From: Microbacterium sufflavum
GTDB taxonomy: Bacteria > Actinomycetota > Actinomycetes > Actinomycetales > Microbacteriaceae
DNA length: 64,000 nt
Direction: 5' to 3'
Assembly (NCBI RefSeq): GCF_023091155.1
Contig: NZ_JAHWXK010000001.1
Span: 2,728,001-2,792,000 of the forward strand
Of the stretch, positions 50,473 through 57,137 are shown piece by piece. Below the pieces are notes generated by a model, which was not told where the DNA came from, made no database searches, and saw nothing but the letters and a program-made list of their open reading frames with translations. The position numbers and the translations under genes are program-made. The stretch's first letter is position 1, and the number at the start of each line of letters is the position of its first letter.

Positions 50473-51732
50473 ATGGGACACGGTGACGGCAGAGGGCGCA
50501 TGGTGTCCGCGGCCGATGCCGACGACAGCGGAACCCGCATCCTGCATGTCGACATGGACGCGTTCTACGCCGCGGTCGAGGTGCTCGACGATCCGAGTCT
50601 GCGGGGCATGCCCCTCATCATCGGCTCGCCGGACGGTCGTTCCGTCGTCTCCAGCGCCTCGTACGAGGCGCGGCGCTACGGCGTTCGGTCCGCGATGCCC
50701 GTCTCGCAGGCTCTCCGCCTGTGCCCGACGGCCAGGGTGGTACCGCCGCACTTCCCCCGCTATCAGGCGGTCTCGCGCCAGGTGATGGCGATCTTCGAGT
50801 CGTTCACCCCGCTGGTGGAGCCCCTGTCCGTCGATGAGGCGTTCCTCGATGTGCAGGGCGTGCGTCGGCTGTGGGGGAGCCCGGCGAGGATCGCCGCGCA
50901 GATCCGGGAGCGCGTCTCGGCGGAGGTCGGCATCACGTGCTCTGTGGGCGTGGCCGAGACGAAGCACGTCGCCAAGATGGCGTCGACGATCGCGAAACCC
51001 GACGGCATGCTCGTGGTATCGGCCGCGGAGACGCTCGACTTCCTGGCCCCGCGGTCGGTGCGCGCGTTGTGGGGTGTGGGGCCGAAGGCGGCGGAGGCGC
51101 TGGAGGCGCGAGGCATCCGTACGATCGGCGACATCAGGGCGACCACGACCGACATGCTCGACCGTGCGGTGGGCCCGGCGCTGAGTGCGCGGCTGGCGCA
51201 GCTCTCATGGGGCCGGGATGCGCGGGCGGTGGACACCGAGCGCGTGGAGAAGAGTATCGGACACGAGGAGACGTTCGACGTCGATGTCGACGACCGCGCG
51301 TTCCTGCGTGCGGAGCTGTTGCGGCTGGCCGATCGCGTGGGCGCGCGGTTGCGTCGTGCCGGGTGGGAGACGTCGACCGTGTCGATCAAGATCCGCTTCG
51401 CCGACTTCCGCACGGTCACCCGGTCGCAGACCCTGAGCGACCCGACCGCCGTGAGCCAGCGCATCGGGGAAGCGGCGCAGAGTCTGTTCGAGCAGATCGA
51501 TCGGCGCGATCCGATCCGTCTGGTCGGCGTGCGGGCCGAGAGACTGCAGCCGGCGGGCGGCTCCGCCCTGGCGCTCTGGGACGACGACGAGGACTGGCGC
51601 CGCGTGGAGGGGGCGGTGGACGAGGCGATCGCCCGCTTCGGGACGGCGACGATCAGCCGCGCGCGTCACATCGGTCGCGGCGAGGGTCGCGGGGCCGCGC
51701 GGCATCCGAAAGACCACGGCATCGCGGATTGA
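50473..51732 (+). CDS. dinB: DNA polymerase IV (Y family)
   Basis: A 419-residue translesion polymerase. The metal-binding acids are Asp27 (LHVDMDAFYAAVE) and Asp121-Glu122 (LSVDEAFLD); the thumb helix-hairpin-helix is near residues 190-215 (LWGVGPKAAEALEARGIRTIGD), and the little-finger domain follows. I see no SOS-type operator before it. The C-terminus lacks a clear beta-clamp motif that I can name. Confidence 0.94.
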   Translation: MGHGDGRGRMVSAADADDSGTRILHVDMDAFYAAVEVLDDPSLRGMPLIIGSPDGRSVVSSASYEARRYGVRSAMPVSQALRLCPTARVVPPHFPRYQAVSRQVMAIFESFTPLVEPLSVDEAFLDVQGVRRLWGSPARIAAQIRERVSAEVGITCSVGVAETKHVAKMASTIAKPDGMLVVSAAETLDFLAPRSVRALWGVGPKAAEALEARGIRTIGDIRATTTDMLDRAVGPALSARLAQLSWGRDARAVDTERVEKSIGHEETFDVDVDDRAFLRAELLRLADRVGARLRRAGWETSTVSIKIRFADFRTVTRSQTLSDPTAVSQRIGEAAQSLFEQIDRRDPIRLVGVRAERLQPAGGSALALWDDDEDWRRVEGAVDEAIARFGTATISRARHIGRGEGRGAARHPKDHGIAD

Positions 51733-51758
51733 GGGGCGCGCACGCGGGCGGGGTCGGC

Positions 51759-51764
51759 TACCGT
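51759..51764 (+). promoter_or_regulatory. Candidate -10 box of the YtfJ/GerW-like gene (leaderless)
   Basis: TACCGT, GGGAGC, ATG 51771. The GGGAG is only one base from the start, too close for a ribosome site. Confidence 0.5.
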
Positions 51765-51770
51765 GGGAGC

Positions 51771-52088
51771 ATGCCGAACATTGCACTGGAACTCGGGAAG
51801 CAGGTCGCGTCCTTCGGCGTGAAGAGCGCGTACGGTGAGCCGCAGGATGTCGACGGCGTGAGCGTGACGCCGGTCGCATTCACCTACTCCGGTTTCGGGG
51901 GCGGCAGCGGCGACGGTGCCGAGGGCGGCGGCGGGGGCGGTGTCTCGATTCCCGTCGGCGTCTACGTGCGCCGCGAGGAGGGGCTCCGCTTCGAGCCGAA
52001 CATCGTGACGCTGCTCGTCGTGGCGGTGCCCTTCGTGTGGGTCACCGGTCGTGCCCTCACGCGCATCATCCGTGCCCTCAAGAAGTGA
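51771..52088 (+). CDS. YtfJ/GerW-like protein with membrane anchor
   Basis: A 105-residue protein resembling the YtfJ/GerW family: a short N-terminal helix, VKSAYGEPQDVDGVSVTPVAFTYSGFG, a Gly-rich loop, then VSIPVGVYVRREEGLRFEPN. A C-terminal hydrophobic stretch (~82-98, VTLLVVAVPFVWVTG) and a basic end suggest a membrane anchor. In Bacillus GerW acts in spore germination; this lineage is not known to sporulate, so the role must differ. It overlaps the kinase-like gene downstream. Confidence 0.7.
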   Translation: MPNIALELGKQVASFGVKSAYGEPQDVDGVSVTPVAFTYSGFGGGSGDGAEGGGGGGVSIPVGVYVRREEGLRFEPNIVTLLVVAVPFVWVTGRALTRIIRALKK

Positions 52089-52653
52089 CGATCCCGTCGC
52101 GGCGGCGCTTCGCCAGGCCGCGGCACTGATCGCGCAGGACATCCGCGGCCTCGCTGCGGCGAACCCGATGGTGGTCATCGACGGCGGGAGCGGTGCTGGC
52201 AAGACCTCGCTGGCGGAGCTGCTCGCGCGGAACTGGCCGCTCGTCGGACGGGTGCAGGTCATCGCCCTCGACTCGCTGTACCCGGGCTGGGACGGCCTGG
52301 AGTCCGGCGTGGAGCGAGCGGTGGACGGAATCCTGCGGCCGCACGGGCGGGGCCTGCTCGGCTCCTGGCGTCGGTGGGACTGGGAGCAGAACACGGAGGC
52401 GGAGAGTCATGCCGTCGACCCATCGCTCGGTGTGATCGTCGAAGGCAGCGGCATCCTCCGTCCGTCGACGGCCGACCTCGCCGATGTCCGCATCTGGGTG
52501 GAGGCGGGGGAGGAGTCGCGAAAGGCGCGCGCGCTCGCGAGGGACGGCGACACGTACCGACCGCACTGGGAGCGGTGGGCGGCGCAGGAGCGTCAGCACC
52601 TCCTGCAGCACCACCCGCGCGAGCTGGCGACGCGCATCGTCACGGTGCCGTGA
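52072..52653 (+). CDS. P-loop NTPase, small-molecule kinase-like
   Basis: A protein of about 193 residues with an uridine-kinase-like P-loop: Walker A IDGGSGAGKTSLAELLA near residue 40, then VIALDSLYPGWDGL (DxD-type substrate region), WDWEQN and VIVEGSGIL (Walker B), with a C-terminal RARALARDGDTYRPHWERW lid-like segment. It may phosphorylate a nucleoside or vitamin; the substrate is unknown. The start is uncertain: GTG 52072 or 52051, both overlapping the upstream gene in another frame, suggest coupling. Confidence 0.75.
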   Translation: MPSRSDDPVAAALRQAAALIAQDIRGLAAANPMVVIDGGSGAGKTSLAELLARNWPLVGRVQVIALDSLYPGWDGLESGVERAVDGILRPHGRGLLGSWRRWDWEQNTEAESHAVDPSLGVIVEGSGILRPSTADLADVRIWVEAGEESRKARALARDGDTYRPHWERWAAQERQHLLQHHPRELATRIVTVP

Positions 52654-52669
52654 CCGCCGGTATCCGGTC

Positions 52670-53152
52670 TCAGGCCCCGATGTCGTCGGCCGATTCGATG
52701 AGCAGTTCGAGCCGGTAGCCGAGCCAGTCGTACACGGCCATCGCCTCGCCGCTCGCGACGGGCTCCTCCACGGTGAGGCCGAGCCGCGTCGCGATCACCA
52801 GACGGATGGCGGTGAGGGTGCGCAGCCAGGAGTCGATGTCGCTTCGCTGGATCGTCACCTCCCGGAGCTCGCGGGCCTGTTCCGGCGTGAACGGCGCCTC
52901 CGGGTCGAAGGCGGAGAGCGCCGACCGCACGGTGCGCGCATCCAGGACACGCCGGTCGGTCACGTCGTCGCGAGTGGCCGCTGCGAACGCGGCCGCGGCA
53001 CCCTCGTCGTCGGGATAGGGGTTGGGCGTCAGTCGGGCGATCGCGGGGTCATTCGGATCCGGCTCGGCGATGAGGGCGAGGACGTCGTCGACGATCCGCA
53101 GGAGCTGGGCGCCCTCGATGGTGGCGACGGTGAGGATGAGGGGGGCGGTCAT
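52670..53152 (-). CDS. DUF2017 family protein
   Basis: A 160-residue soluble protein of the actinobacterial DUF2017 family, recognised by its fixed place immediately after clpS and by the C-terminal AMAVYDWLGYRLELLIES segment. It is mostly helical with an acidic middle. Function unknown; the invariant linkage suggests a role with the ClpS/Clp protease system, which is inference. The ATG overlaps the clpS stop by four bases. Confidence 0.82.
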   Translation of the reverse strand: MTAPLILTVATIEGAQLLRIVDDVLALIAEPDPNDPAIARLTPNPYPDDEGAAAAFAAATRDDVTDRRVLDARTVRSALSAFDPEAPFTPEQARELREVTIQRSDIDSWLRTLTAIRLVIATRLGLTVEEPVASGEAMAVYDWLGYRLELLIESADDIGA

Positions 53153-53439
53153 GCGGATGCCTTCCGCACGGTCGCCCAGAGCCCGTAGTCGTGCATCGCC
53201 TGCGCGTGGACCTCCATCGTCTCGCGCGGCCCTGTCGCCACGATCGCGTGGCCCTCGTTGTGCACGGCGAGCATGAGTGCGGTGGCGTGCTCCTCGGTGT
53301 AGCCGAAGTAGGTGCGGAAGACACGGACCACGTAGCTCATGAGGTTCACCGGGTCGTTCCAGACGACGACCTGCCAGGGCTCGAGCGGTGCGGCGGACAG
53401 ATCCGTGCTCTCGTCGAGATCGGGGAGTGCCGTGCTCAT
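53149..53439 (-). CDS. clpS: ATP-dependent Clp protease adaptor ClpS
   Basis: A 96-residue ClpS that delivers N-degron substrates to ClpC/ClpA. Features are WQVVVWNDPVNLMSYVVRVF (substrate-binding Asn-Asp-Pro region) and LMLAVHNEGHAIVATGPRE. The flexible N-terminal ~20 residues are acidic. An earlier in-frame start 12 bases upstream exists, but ATG 53439 is used. The stop overlaps the DUF2017 start; the metallopeptidase gene ends two bases upstream. Confidence 0.96.
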   Translation of the reverse strand: MSTALPDLDESTDLSAAPLEPWQVVVWNDPVNLMSYVVRVFRTYFGYTEEHATALMLAVHNEGHAIVATGPRETMEVHAQAMHDYGLWATVRKASA

Positions 53440-53441
53440 CG

Positions 53442-53789
53442 TCACGCCCATCCCAGCTCGTGCAGGTGCGCATCGTCGATGCCGTGGAAGTGCGCGATCT
53501 CGTGCACGAGCGTCGTGTGGATCTCGTCGCGCAGATCATCGAGGGTCTCGCACTGGGCGAGGTGCGGCTCGCGGTAGACGATGATCCGATCCGGGAGTTC
53601 GCCCATGCCGTACTGTGTGCGTTCCGTCAGTGCGAGACCGTCGTACATCCCCAGCAGGTCGAGACTGCCGTCCTCGGGGCGGTCCTCGACCACGAACACG
53701 ACGTTGTCGAGGCGGTCCACCATGTCGTCGGGCAGCAGGTCCAGCTCCTCGATCACGAGGGCCTCGAATGCGCCGGCGTCCATGTCCAT
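53442..53789 (-). CDS. Zincin-like metallopeptidase family protein
   Basis: A 115-residue protein with the HExxH zinc motif in TTLVHEIAHFHGIDDAHLHELGW, where the third ligand may be His or Asp further on, and an N-terminal FEALVIEELDLLPDDM segment. It belongs to the short 'metallopeptidase family' zincins often found beside clpS. Substrate unknown. ATG 53789 (MDMDAGAF) is chosen because a TAGGCT box lies seven bases before it; an upstream start at 53819 has no such support. Confidence 0.88.
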   Translation of the reverse strand: MDMDAGAFEALVIEELDLLPDDMVDRLDNVVFVVEDRPEDGSLDLLGMYDGLALTERTQYGMGELPDRIIVYREPHLAQCETLDDLRDEIHTTLVHEIAHFHGIDDAHLHELGWA

Positions 53790-53796
53790 CCAGACC

Positions 53797-53802
53797 AGCC
53801 TA
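53797..53802 (-). promoter_or_regulatory. Candidate -10 box of the metallopeptidase-clpS-DUF2017 operon (leaderless)
   Basis: TAGGCT on the minus strand, seven bases before ATG 53789. Confidence 0.5.
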
Positions 53803-53822
53803 GGGGCCATTCGGGACACCGG

Positions 53823-54452
53823 TCAGTGCAGCAGGACCAGCAGCGCTGCCACGAGGATGAACAGGCCGCCGAAGACGGCGTTGAGGATGCGCTGCCCGCG
53901 CGGCGAGGCCGTCAGGCGGCGGAAGGGCCGGGCCGCCACCGCGAAGAACCCCCACATCACCAGCACGTCGACCACGACGACCGTCGCGATCAGCGCGAGG
54001 TATTGGGGAAGCTGTGGCTGGTCGAGCCGGATGAACTGGGGAATGAACGCGAGGAAGAAGACGATCGCCTTGGGGTTGAGCAGGTTGACCCAGAAGCCCC
54101 GGCGCATCATCGACCAATGGCTCTCGTGCGCCGGTGCGGGGATGGGCGCGTCGTCGAGCGGTGGTGTCGGGCGGCTGAGGATGAGGCGGAGGCCGAGGAA
54201 GACGAGGTAGGCGGCGCCCGCGTAGCGGATGAGGGTGAACAGCACCTCGGATCGGGAGACGAGCAGACCGACGCCCGCGGCGACGATCACGACATGAACG
54301 ATCAGAGCGATCTGCTGGCCGATGATGCCCCAGATGGAGCGCCGCCAGCCCTGCGACAGGGAGTTCGACATCGTGTTGATCGCGCCAGCGCCGGGCGTGA
54401 AGCTGATCACCACCGACGCGGTGAGGAGCGAGAACCAGACCGCCAGTGACAC
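53823..54452 (-). CDS. LysE-family amino acid exporter
   Basis: A 209-residue LysE/RhtB membrane protein with six helices. The N-terminal signature SFTPGAGAINTMSNSLSQGW matches the family's GPGP-type region, and GAAYLVFLGLRLI and GFWVNLLNPKAIVFFLAFIPQF are diagnostic. It probably exports an amino acid or homoserine-type compound. GTG 54452 is used, with TAGACT six bases upstream. It has its own promoter just after the tRNA-His terminator. Confidence 0.92.
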   Translation of the reverse strand: MSLAVWFSLLTASVVISFTPGAGAINTMSNSLSQGWRRSIWGIIGQQIALIVHVVIVAAGVGLLVSRSEVLFTLIRYAGAAYLVFLGLRLILSRPTPPLDDAPIPAPAHESHWSMMRRGFWVNLLNPKAIVFFLAFIPQFIRLDQPQLPQYLALIATVVVVDVLVMWGFFAVAARPFRRLTASPRGQRILNAVFGGLFILVAALLVLLH

Positions 54453-54458
54453 GGCTCC

Positions 54459-54464
54459 AGTCTA
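54459..54464 (-). promoter_or_regulatory. Candidate -10 box of the LysE gene (leaderless)
   Basis: TAGACT on the minus strand, GGAGCC, GTG 54452. Confidence 0.6.
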
Positions 54465-54500
54465 GAGCCGCAGGGCAGCGTCGATCCGCGCCTCGAAACG

Positions 54501-54534
54501 GAAGAAGCCCGGTTCCGAGGAACCGGGCTTCTTC
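54501..54534 (-). terminator. Terminator after tRNA-His
   Basis: A perfect 16-bp inverted repeat (54501-54516 with 54519-54534; the working loop is six or more bases), followed on the minus strand by CGTTTC. It ends the orn/tRNA-His region. Confidence 0.85.
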
Positions 54535-54540
54535 TCTCCG

Positions 54541-54614
54541 GGTGAGTAACGGGGCTTGAACCCGCGACCTCCTGGACCACAACCAGGCGCTCTACCAACT
54601 GAGCTATACCCACC
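54541..54614 (-). tRNA. tRNA-His (anticodon GTG)
   Basis: A complete cloverleaf: acceptor GTGGGTA/TACTCAC with one G-U pair, the extra G at position -1 facing C73 that marks tRNA-His, anticodon arm CCTGG-TTGTGGT-CCAGG, and a GGTTCAAGC T-loop. CCA is not encoded. It lies 35 bases downstream of orn. Confidence 0.96.
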
Positions 54615-54649
54615 ATGCGCCCGCCTGCGCGGGCAACCCTACGAGTCTA

Positions 54650-55276
54650 TTACATGTTCGAGGTGAACTCCGACACGGTGCGCGTCGCGATCTCCTTGGC
54701 ATCGTCGCTCGACGGCCCCGGCTCGTCGACGAACACGGCCTCCCGGTAGTAGCGGAGCTCACGGATGGACTCGAGGATGTCGGCGAGCGCGCGATGGCCA
54801 CCGTCTTTCACCGGTGCCTGGAAGAACACTCGCGGATACCAGCGCCGGGAGAGCTCCTTGATGCTCGACACGTCCACGTTGCGGTAGTGCAGCCACTGGT
54901 CGACCTGCGGCATGTACTTGGCGAGGAACATGCGGTCGGTGCCGATCGTGTTGCCCGCGAGGGGTGCCTTGCGCTCGAGCGGGACGAAGCGACGGATGTA
55001 GGCGAGCGTCTGTTCCTCGGCTTCCGCGAGCGTGACGCCCCGCGGGATCTCCTCGATCAGCCCGGAGGTCTCGTGCATCTTCGTGACGAAGTCGTTCATG
55101 TGGGACAGCGCCTGATCGCTCGGCTTGATCACGACCTGGAATCCGGGGTCGAGGGGACGCAGCTCGAAGTCGGTGACGACGACCGCGATCTCGACGAGCT
55201 CATCCATGGAGAGATCGAGGCCCGTCATCTCGCAGTCGATCCAGACCAGGCGATCGTTCTCGGAGGCAGCTACCAT
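54650..55276 (-). CDS. orn: Oligoribonuclease
   Basis: A 208-residue DnaQ-fold 3'-5' exonuclease that degrades di- to oligoribonucleotides. The DEDDh residues are visible: WIDCEMTGL (Asp, Glu), NTIGTDRMFL (Asp) and GGHRALADI (His, Asp). It is slightly longer than the E. coli enzyme because of a C-terminal tail. ATG 55276 has a TAGGAT box six bases upstream. tRNA-His follows it on the same strand. Confidence 0.95.
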   Translation of the reverse strand: MVAASENDRLVWIDCEMTGLDLSMDELVEIAVVVTDFELRPLDPGFQVVIKPSDQALSHMNDFVTKMHETSGLIEEIPRGVTLAEAEEQTLAYIRRFVPLERKAPLAGNTIGTDRMFLAKYMPQVDQWLHYRNVDVSSIKELSRRWYPRVFFQAPVKDGGHRALADILESIRELRYYREAVFVDEPGPSSDDAKEIATRTVSEFTSNM

Positions 55277-55282
55277 GTCGTC

Positions 55283-55288
55283 ATCCTA
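55283..55288 (-). promoter_or_regulatory. Candidate -10 box of orn (leaderless)
   Basis: TAGGAT on the minus strand, GACGAC, ATG 55276. Confidence 0.6.
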
Positions 55289-55326
55289 TCGAGGGCACCG
55301 ACATCGCCCGCCTGCCCGCGGTACGG

Positions 55327-55332
55327 TAGGAC
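55327..55332 (+). promoter_or_regulatory. Possible -10 box of tRNA-Arg
   Basis: TAGGAC ends five bases before the mature 5' end of tRNA-Arg, implying almost no 5' leader. The last base deviates from TANNNT. Confidence 0.3.
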
Positions 55333-55337
55333 TGTCC

Positions 55338-55410
55338 GCCTCCGTAGCTCAGGGGATAGAGCAGGAGCCTTCTAATCTCTTGGTCGCAGGTTCGAATCCT
55401 GCCGGGGGCG
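55338..55410 (+). tRNA. tRNA-Arg (anticodon TCT)
   Basis: 73 bases: acceptor GCCTCCG/CGGGGGC (one U-G pair), D arm GCTC...GAGC, anticodon loop CTTCTAA with TCT, T arm GCAGG-TTCGAAT-CCTGC. The 31-39 pair at the base of the anticodon loop is a C-T mismatch. CCA is not encoded. It reads AGA, a rare codon in such a genome. Confidence 0.94.
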
Positions 55411-55434
55411 CTTCCGATCGACGTAGCGACGGCA

Positions 55435-55704
55435 TCAGCAGTGGCGAAGCGCGGCCACGGCATCGTCGGCACGCCAGAACTCTCCGATCAGCCGGAAGCG
55501 GCCGGTCGCGAGGTGCAGCCGCTCCGCCCGGTAGCGCAGACCGAGCGGGTCCGGCACGAGCCTCAGGTGACCGAGGACATACTCCCGCGAGTCCTGGACC
55601 CGCCACAGGTGGTCGGCGGCGCGGACGAGATGCTCCTTCTCCGAGGAGAGACGAGGTGCGGCGAAGGGCACCTCGGGGGCCGTGGCGGACGTTCGTTCAG
55701 ACAT
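55435..55704 (-). CDS. Small hypothetical protein
   Basis: An 89-residue soluble protein. It opens MSERTSATAPEVPFAAP and its core reads REYVLGHLRLVPDPLG then RLIGEFWRADDAVAALRHC. The ATG 55704 has a strong AAGGGAG ribosome site eight bases upstream, good evidence that it is real. I do not recognise a family. It is divergent from the SSB-like gene and points at tRNA-Arg, from which it is 24 bases away. The 205-bp divergent spacer shows no clear operator. Confidence 0.7.
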   Translation of the reverse strand: MSERTSATAPEVPFAAPRLSSEKEHLVRAADHLWRVQDSREYVLGHLRLVPDPLGLRYRAERLHLATGRFRLIGEFWRADDAVAALRHC

Positions 55705-55909
55705 CGATTTCTCCCTTCCTGCAACAACGCTAGGACGGGCCACCGACATTCGCGCCGCGCCGGGACACGCGTCTGACCGGGCTCTTCCTCCACGCTTCGT
55801 CGATGTCGGCGATGCGTCCCCACAGCGCGTGGATGCGTCAGTCGATGCTCCTGCCGTCACCGCAGGCTGGAGACATCCGGAGAGGCTCCGGCGACAGAAG
55901 GAGAACAGC

Positions 55910-56488
55910 ATGACCGAGATGATCACCGTCGTGGGGCGAGTGGCGACCGATCCGCATCAGGGGCACACCGGCGCGGGGGTGCCCGTCACCAACTTCCGGC
56001 TGGCGAGCACGCACCGCCGCTTCGAACCGACGACCCAGACCTGGGTCGACTCCAAGACCAACTGGTTCTCCGTGGCGGCGTTCCGGCAGCTCGGTCAGAA
56101 CGCCAGGGCGTCGCTGCGGGTGGGCGACAGCATCGTCGTGACCGGCCGCCTGCGCATCCGGGCCTGGGAGAGCAATGGGAAGCAGGGCACGAGTGCCGAC
56201 ATCGAAGCCGACGCGATCGGGCACGACCTGCGGTGGGGGACGACCGCGTTCCGGCCGTCGCCGAGACGCTCTCCGGAGACCGTGGCGGAGGGGGAGAAGG
56301 ATGGGGAGCAGTCTCCCGGTGCCGACTCCGCGAGTGGAAGCGCGCGGACGGCGGCGAGTGGCCGAACCGGAGACGATCTGGGTGACCTGTGGGGCATCGA
56401 CGGTTCCGGGGACGGGGGTGCGGCGACGGACCAGGCGTTCCCCGACGGCTTCCTCGGAGCGGGAGCCAGGGTGTCGGCGGGGCAGTAG
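55910..56488 (+). CDS. Single-stranded DNA-binding protein paralog
   Basis: A 192-residue SSB-family protein. The OB fold covers residues 1-110 (MITVVGRVATDPHQG, VPVTNFRLAST, NWFSVAAFRQLGQNARASLRVGDSIVVTGRL). The C-terminal ~80 residues are disordered and lack the DDDIPF-type acidic tip that recruits partner proteins in the main SSB; here it ends GAGARVSAGQ. It is therefore probably a second, specialised SSB, as known for competence or sporulation paralogs. GAAGGAG site before ATG 55910. Confidence 0.88.
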   Translation: MTEMITVVGRVATDPHQGHTGAGVPVTNFRLASTHRRFEPTTQTWVDSKTNWFSVAAFRQLGQNARASLRVGDSIVVTGRLRIRAWESNGKQGTSADIEADAIGHDLRWGTTAFRPSPRRSPETVAEGEKDGEQSPGADSASGSARTAASGRTGDDLGDLWGIDGSGDGGAATDQAFPDGFLGAGARVSAGQ

Positions 56489-56549
56489 GGGCAGGCGCGC
56501 AGCGTCAGCCACGCACCGTCAGCACGCCGGGCTGTGGGTGTGGGCGACG

Positions 56550-56555
56550 TAGACT
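56550..56555 (+). promoter_or_regulatory. Candidate -10 box of the lipoprotein gene (leaderless)
   Basis: TAGACT, CGGCTC, GTG 56562. Confidence 0.6.
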
Positions 56556-56561
56556 CGGCTC

Positions 56562-57056
56562 GTGCTCCGAACGGCCCCGTCACTCGCCCGCACCGCCCGC
56601 GCGTTCGTCGGAGCCGGTGCGATCCTCGTCCTCCTCGTCGGATGCACGGCCGCCGCCGGCGAGCATCCGACGCCGCCGAGCTCCCTGTCGCCCTCGCCCG
56701 CGGATACGGCGACGGCGTCGCCGGCACTGCAGCCCGAGGGCACCGCGGAAGACAATCTTCCGTATTTCCGGGCGATCGCGGAGGGTGTGTGGGCCTCGGA
56801 ACAGCGAGCGGAGGGTCGGGCCTATATCGACGCGCTGGTGGCCGGGGGCTTCGATCGCACCGCCATGCAGGTCACGCCCGACCAGACCACCGTGGGCAAC
56901 CCGGTGGAGAGCCTCCAGTTCTCGGTGCGCTGGGGAGAGGAGTCCTGCCTGGTGGGACAGGTCGGTCCCTCGACGGGACAGGTGGTGGCCGTCGTCATGC
57001 CCCAGCTTGCCGAGGGACGCTGCCTGGTCGGGACGACGCGTCCGATCGACTGGTGA
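56562..57056 (+). CDS. Small lipoprotein of unknown function
   Basis: A 164-residue predicted lipoprotein: basic n-region, hydrophobic AFVGAGAILVLLVGC with lipobox LVGC (Cys28), a Thr/Pro/Ser linker to about residue 60, then a folded domain with GRAYIDALVAGGFDR, MQVTPDQTTVGNP, LQFSVRWGEESCLVGQ and a C-terminal GRCLVGTTRPIDW. Two Cys in the folded part (ESC, GRC) could form a disulfide outside the cell. It resembles a Microbacteriaceae protein of unknown function. GTG start with the leaderless box; no ribosome site. Confidence 0.8.
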   Translation: MLRTAPSLARTARAFVGAGAILVLLVGCTAAAGEHPTPPSSLSPSPADTATASPALQPEGTAEDNLPYFRAIAEGVWASEQRAEGRAYIDALVAGGFDRTAMQVTPDQTTVGNPVESLQFSVRWGEESCLVGQVGPSTGQVVAVVMPQLAEGRCLVGTTRPIDW

Positions 57057-57090
57057 TGCTTCGATCACGAACCCTGCCGCCGACGGCCGG

Positions 57091-57096
57091 TAGGCT
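57091..57096 (+). promoter_or_regulatory. Candidate -10 box of the EttA-type gene
   Basis: TAGGCT would start RNA near 57103, giving a ~35-base leader with an AGAAGGAG ribosome site. Contrast with the neighbouring leaderless promoters. Confidence 0.5.
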
Positions 57097-57137
57097 GGAG
57101 TGTCGATCTTCGACGCCAACAGAAGGAGCGGTTTTCG

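Noticed and set aside
54541..55410. Two tRNA genes as an integration hotspot
   Set aside because: No integrase, no direct repeat of a tRNA 3' end and no foreign-looking genes lie nearby.
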